Shown: positions 63,123 to 64,000 of the stretch, piece after piece
Position numbering within the stretch: the first letter of the stretch is position 1
How the letters are laid out: each line of letters begins with the position of its first letter
Source of the DNA: Bradyrhizobium sp. AUGA SZCCT0176
Lineage (GTDB): Bacteria; Pseudomonadota; Alphaproteobacteria; Rhizobiales; Xanthobacteraceae
Assembly: GCF_018130145.1 (NCBI RefSeq)
Contig: NZ_JAFCMB010000021.1
Coordinates: forward strand, 28,079-92,078
Length of the DNA: 64,000 nucleotides
Reading direction: 5' to 3'
Made by a program: the position numbers and the translations under genes
Notes under the pieces: generated by a model
Seen by the model: only the letters and a program-made list of their open reading frames with translations
Databases searched by the model: none
What the model was told of the DNA's origin: nothing

Positions 63123-63500
63123 CTATTTCACGCGCAGCCGGAGCGGAATGACCTCCTTATCGGAGCAGGTCATGGTGCCGTTGTAGCCATCGGACAAGGG
63201 TCCGCTGGCCGTGCATTCGGTGCCCGGCATCGACAATGTCGCGTTCAACTGGGACGAGGCCGAGATCTGCAGGCGCATTTCGCCCTTTTTCTCCACCGGG
63301 CCGTCCTGCGTGCACAGGCCGATATGCTTCAGTACGAGCGGGCCACGGTAGTCCCTGATGCGGCCGGATGCCGTTTCCGTGACGGTGGCAGTCACTTCCC
63401 ATTCCCCGAGAAAGCCGGAAGTGCCGCTCACCTCAAGCGCGCGCGCCGGCGACAGCGTCGCCATGACGCCCAGCGTGACAGCCAGACCAAATGCTTTCAC
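63123..63500 (-). CDS. Small secreted protein of unknown function
   Basis: The protein has 125 residues. The GTG at 63500 has GGGAG 6-7 nt upstream and begins a proper signal peptide (VKAFGLAVTLGVMATLSPARA, cleavage near residue 21); the longer frame from 63539 adds a polar stretch before it. The mature part starts LEVSGTSGFLGEWEVTATV and looks like a beta-rich protein of about 100 residues with two pairs of Cys. No family is recognised. Confidence 0.75.
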   Translation of the reverse strand: MKAFGLAVTLGVMATLSPARALEVSGTSGFLGEWEVTATVTETASGRIRDYRGPLVLKHIGLCTQDGPVEKKGEMRLQISASSQLNATLSMPGTECTASGPLSDGYNGTMTCSDKEVIPLRLRVK

Positions 63501-63552
63501 AACCTGCTCCCGTGCGAATTGGCCTGTCACTCTTATCACGACTCTCTCCGCC

Positions 63553-63591
63553 CGTCATTCCGGGCTCTCGCTTGGCGAGCCGCGGAATGAC
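63553..63591. repeat. Short palindrome, GTCATTCCGGG family
   Basis: GTCATTCCGGGCTCTCGCTT pairs with the following GGCGAGCCGCGGAATGAC, a short form of the family at 18332-18430 and 34679-34772. It lies upstream of the secreted protein gene. Confidence 0.82.
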
Positions 63592-63618
63592 AGCTTAATT
63601 TGGATGTCGTCCTCTCCG

Positions 63619-63649
63619 CGTCATTGCGACCCGGTGGCTCGCAATGACG
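63619..63649. repeat. Short palindrome CGTCATTGCGA
   Basis: CGTCATTGCGA (63619-63629) and TCGCAATGACG (63639-63649) are perfect reverse complements around a 9-nt loop. It lies directly before copy B of the long direct repeat. Confidence 0.82.
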
Positions 63650-63667
63650 GTTAAGTGCGACATATCA

Positions 63668-64000
63668 GCCCGACGGGCAAATCGCTTCTGGTTTACGGAA
63701 ATCGTGTCAAGTCCTGAAATAAAAAATATTTCTGTTTACCAGAACACAAATCAGGAGCATATATTCGCCCATCCCGTCCTACTCAGAAGGGCGTCGGCCG
63801 TCGTCACGGACGTTGGACGGGTTGCGGTGGACGCTGGTTTACGCCTCGACGACGGCGCGGACTAAGCGTACGGCAAAACCGTGTGGTCCTGGCGCCCGTT
63901 GCTGGCGTCAAGCTGTTGGAGAAGCGCAAGCGGGAACGGCAGCGACGGAGTCAACCAAGAACTCGTCTCCGGGGAGAGCACGGCATAAGCCGTAAAGCCA
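63668..64000. repeat. Long intergenic direct repeat, copy B (partner at 2046-2377)
   Basis: About 92% identical by hand alignment to copy A in the same orientation, running off the right edge. Changes concentrate in the first 100 bp; the 67-nt block matching 2147-2213 is unchanged. Both copies share a short open frame, but in B it reads through into unrelated residues after the conserved block. The hairpin that follows copy A at 2381 lies beyond the window for copy B. Confidence 0.85.

Overview
This window looks like chromosomal DNA of an alphaproteobacterium of the Bradyrhizobium/Rhodopseudomonas group. The evidence is high GC, strong GC bias at third codon positions, gene content typical of that group (ferrochelatase, GltBD, CpdR next to an N-formylglutamate amidohydrolase and a tRNA-Val, an Hsp20 gene behind what looks like a ROSE thermometer, MddA-type methyltransferase, CyaI-type cyclases), and many palindromic intergenic repeats. 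The assignment rests on family recognition, not on a database search. There is no rRNA, CRISPR array, transposase, integrase or phage gene.

Layout. 1-7 kb: the end of an Asp/Glu-racemase-like gene, an MNT/HEPN toxin-antitoxin pair coupled to a thioesterase, an intergenic region packed with repeats, ferrochelatase, an SPFH/NfeD membrane pair, and an HxlR regulator divergent from a carboxymuconolactone-decarboxylase-like gene over two matching operators. 7-24 kb: KdsD, an outer-membrane barrel, a glycine-rich secreted protein, glutamate synthase (gltD, gltB), hydrolases, the heat-shock gene with an RpoH-like promoter, and a protein resembling heme-thiolate peroxidases. 23-31 kb: adenylate cyclase with TPRs, exporters, LysR/GST, a frameshifted CorA gene and a large unknown protein with a CorA-like C-terminus. 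31-37 kb: a Bug solute-binding protein, an isochorismatase-like hydrolase, HisN, a candidate alpha-r14-type small RNA with promoter and terminator, the amidohydrolase, CpdR and tRNA-Val(GAC).

37-51 kb is an accessory catabolic region. A minus-strand run (Bug binding protein, 3-hydroxyisobutyrate-dehydrogenase-like and Gfo/Idh/MocA oxidoreductases, GntR regulator, FAD dehydrogenase, GST, AzlC/AzlD) faces plus-strand genes for a decarboxylase-like protein, three TIM-barrel amidohydrolases, a Rieske ferredoxin and a quinone oxidoreductase. A SorAB-like sulfite dehydrogenase pair sits between them. The layout suggests uptake and breakdown of an organic acid or aromatic compound; the substrate cannot be read from sequence.

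53-59.5 kb holds the least familiar unit: a TetR regulator and a PspA/IM30 gene that diverge over three near-identical 15-bp palindromes, then two YiaA/YiaB-type membrane proteins bracketing a tandem array of three related small membrane proteins, then a GNAT-like protein overlapping by 4 nt a multi-spanning membrane protein. I read this as a candidate envelope-stress locus. 59.5-64 kb: a zinc ribbon, MddA, an OmpR-type DNA-binding/TPR regulator whose C-terminal part resembles that of the cyclase, and a small secreted protein.

A 330-bp element near 2.0-2.4 kb recurs in the same orientation at the right edge (63.7-64.0 kb) with about 92% identity and looks like a conserved non-coding repeat.
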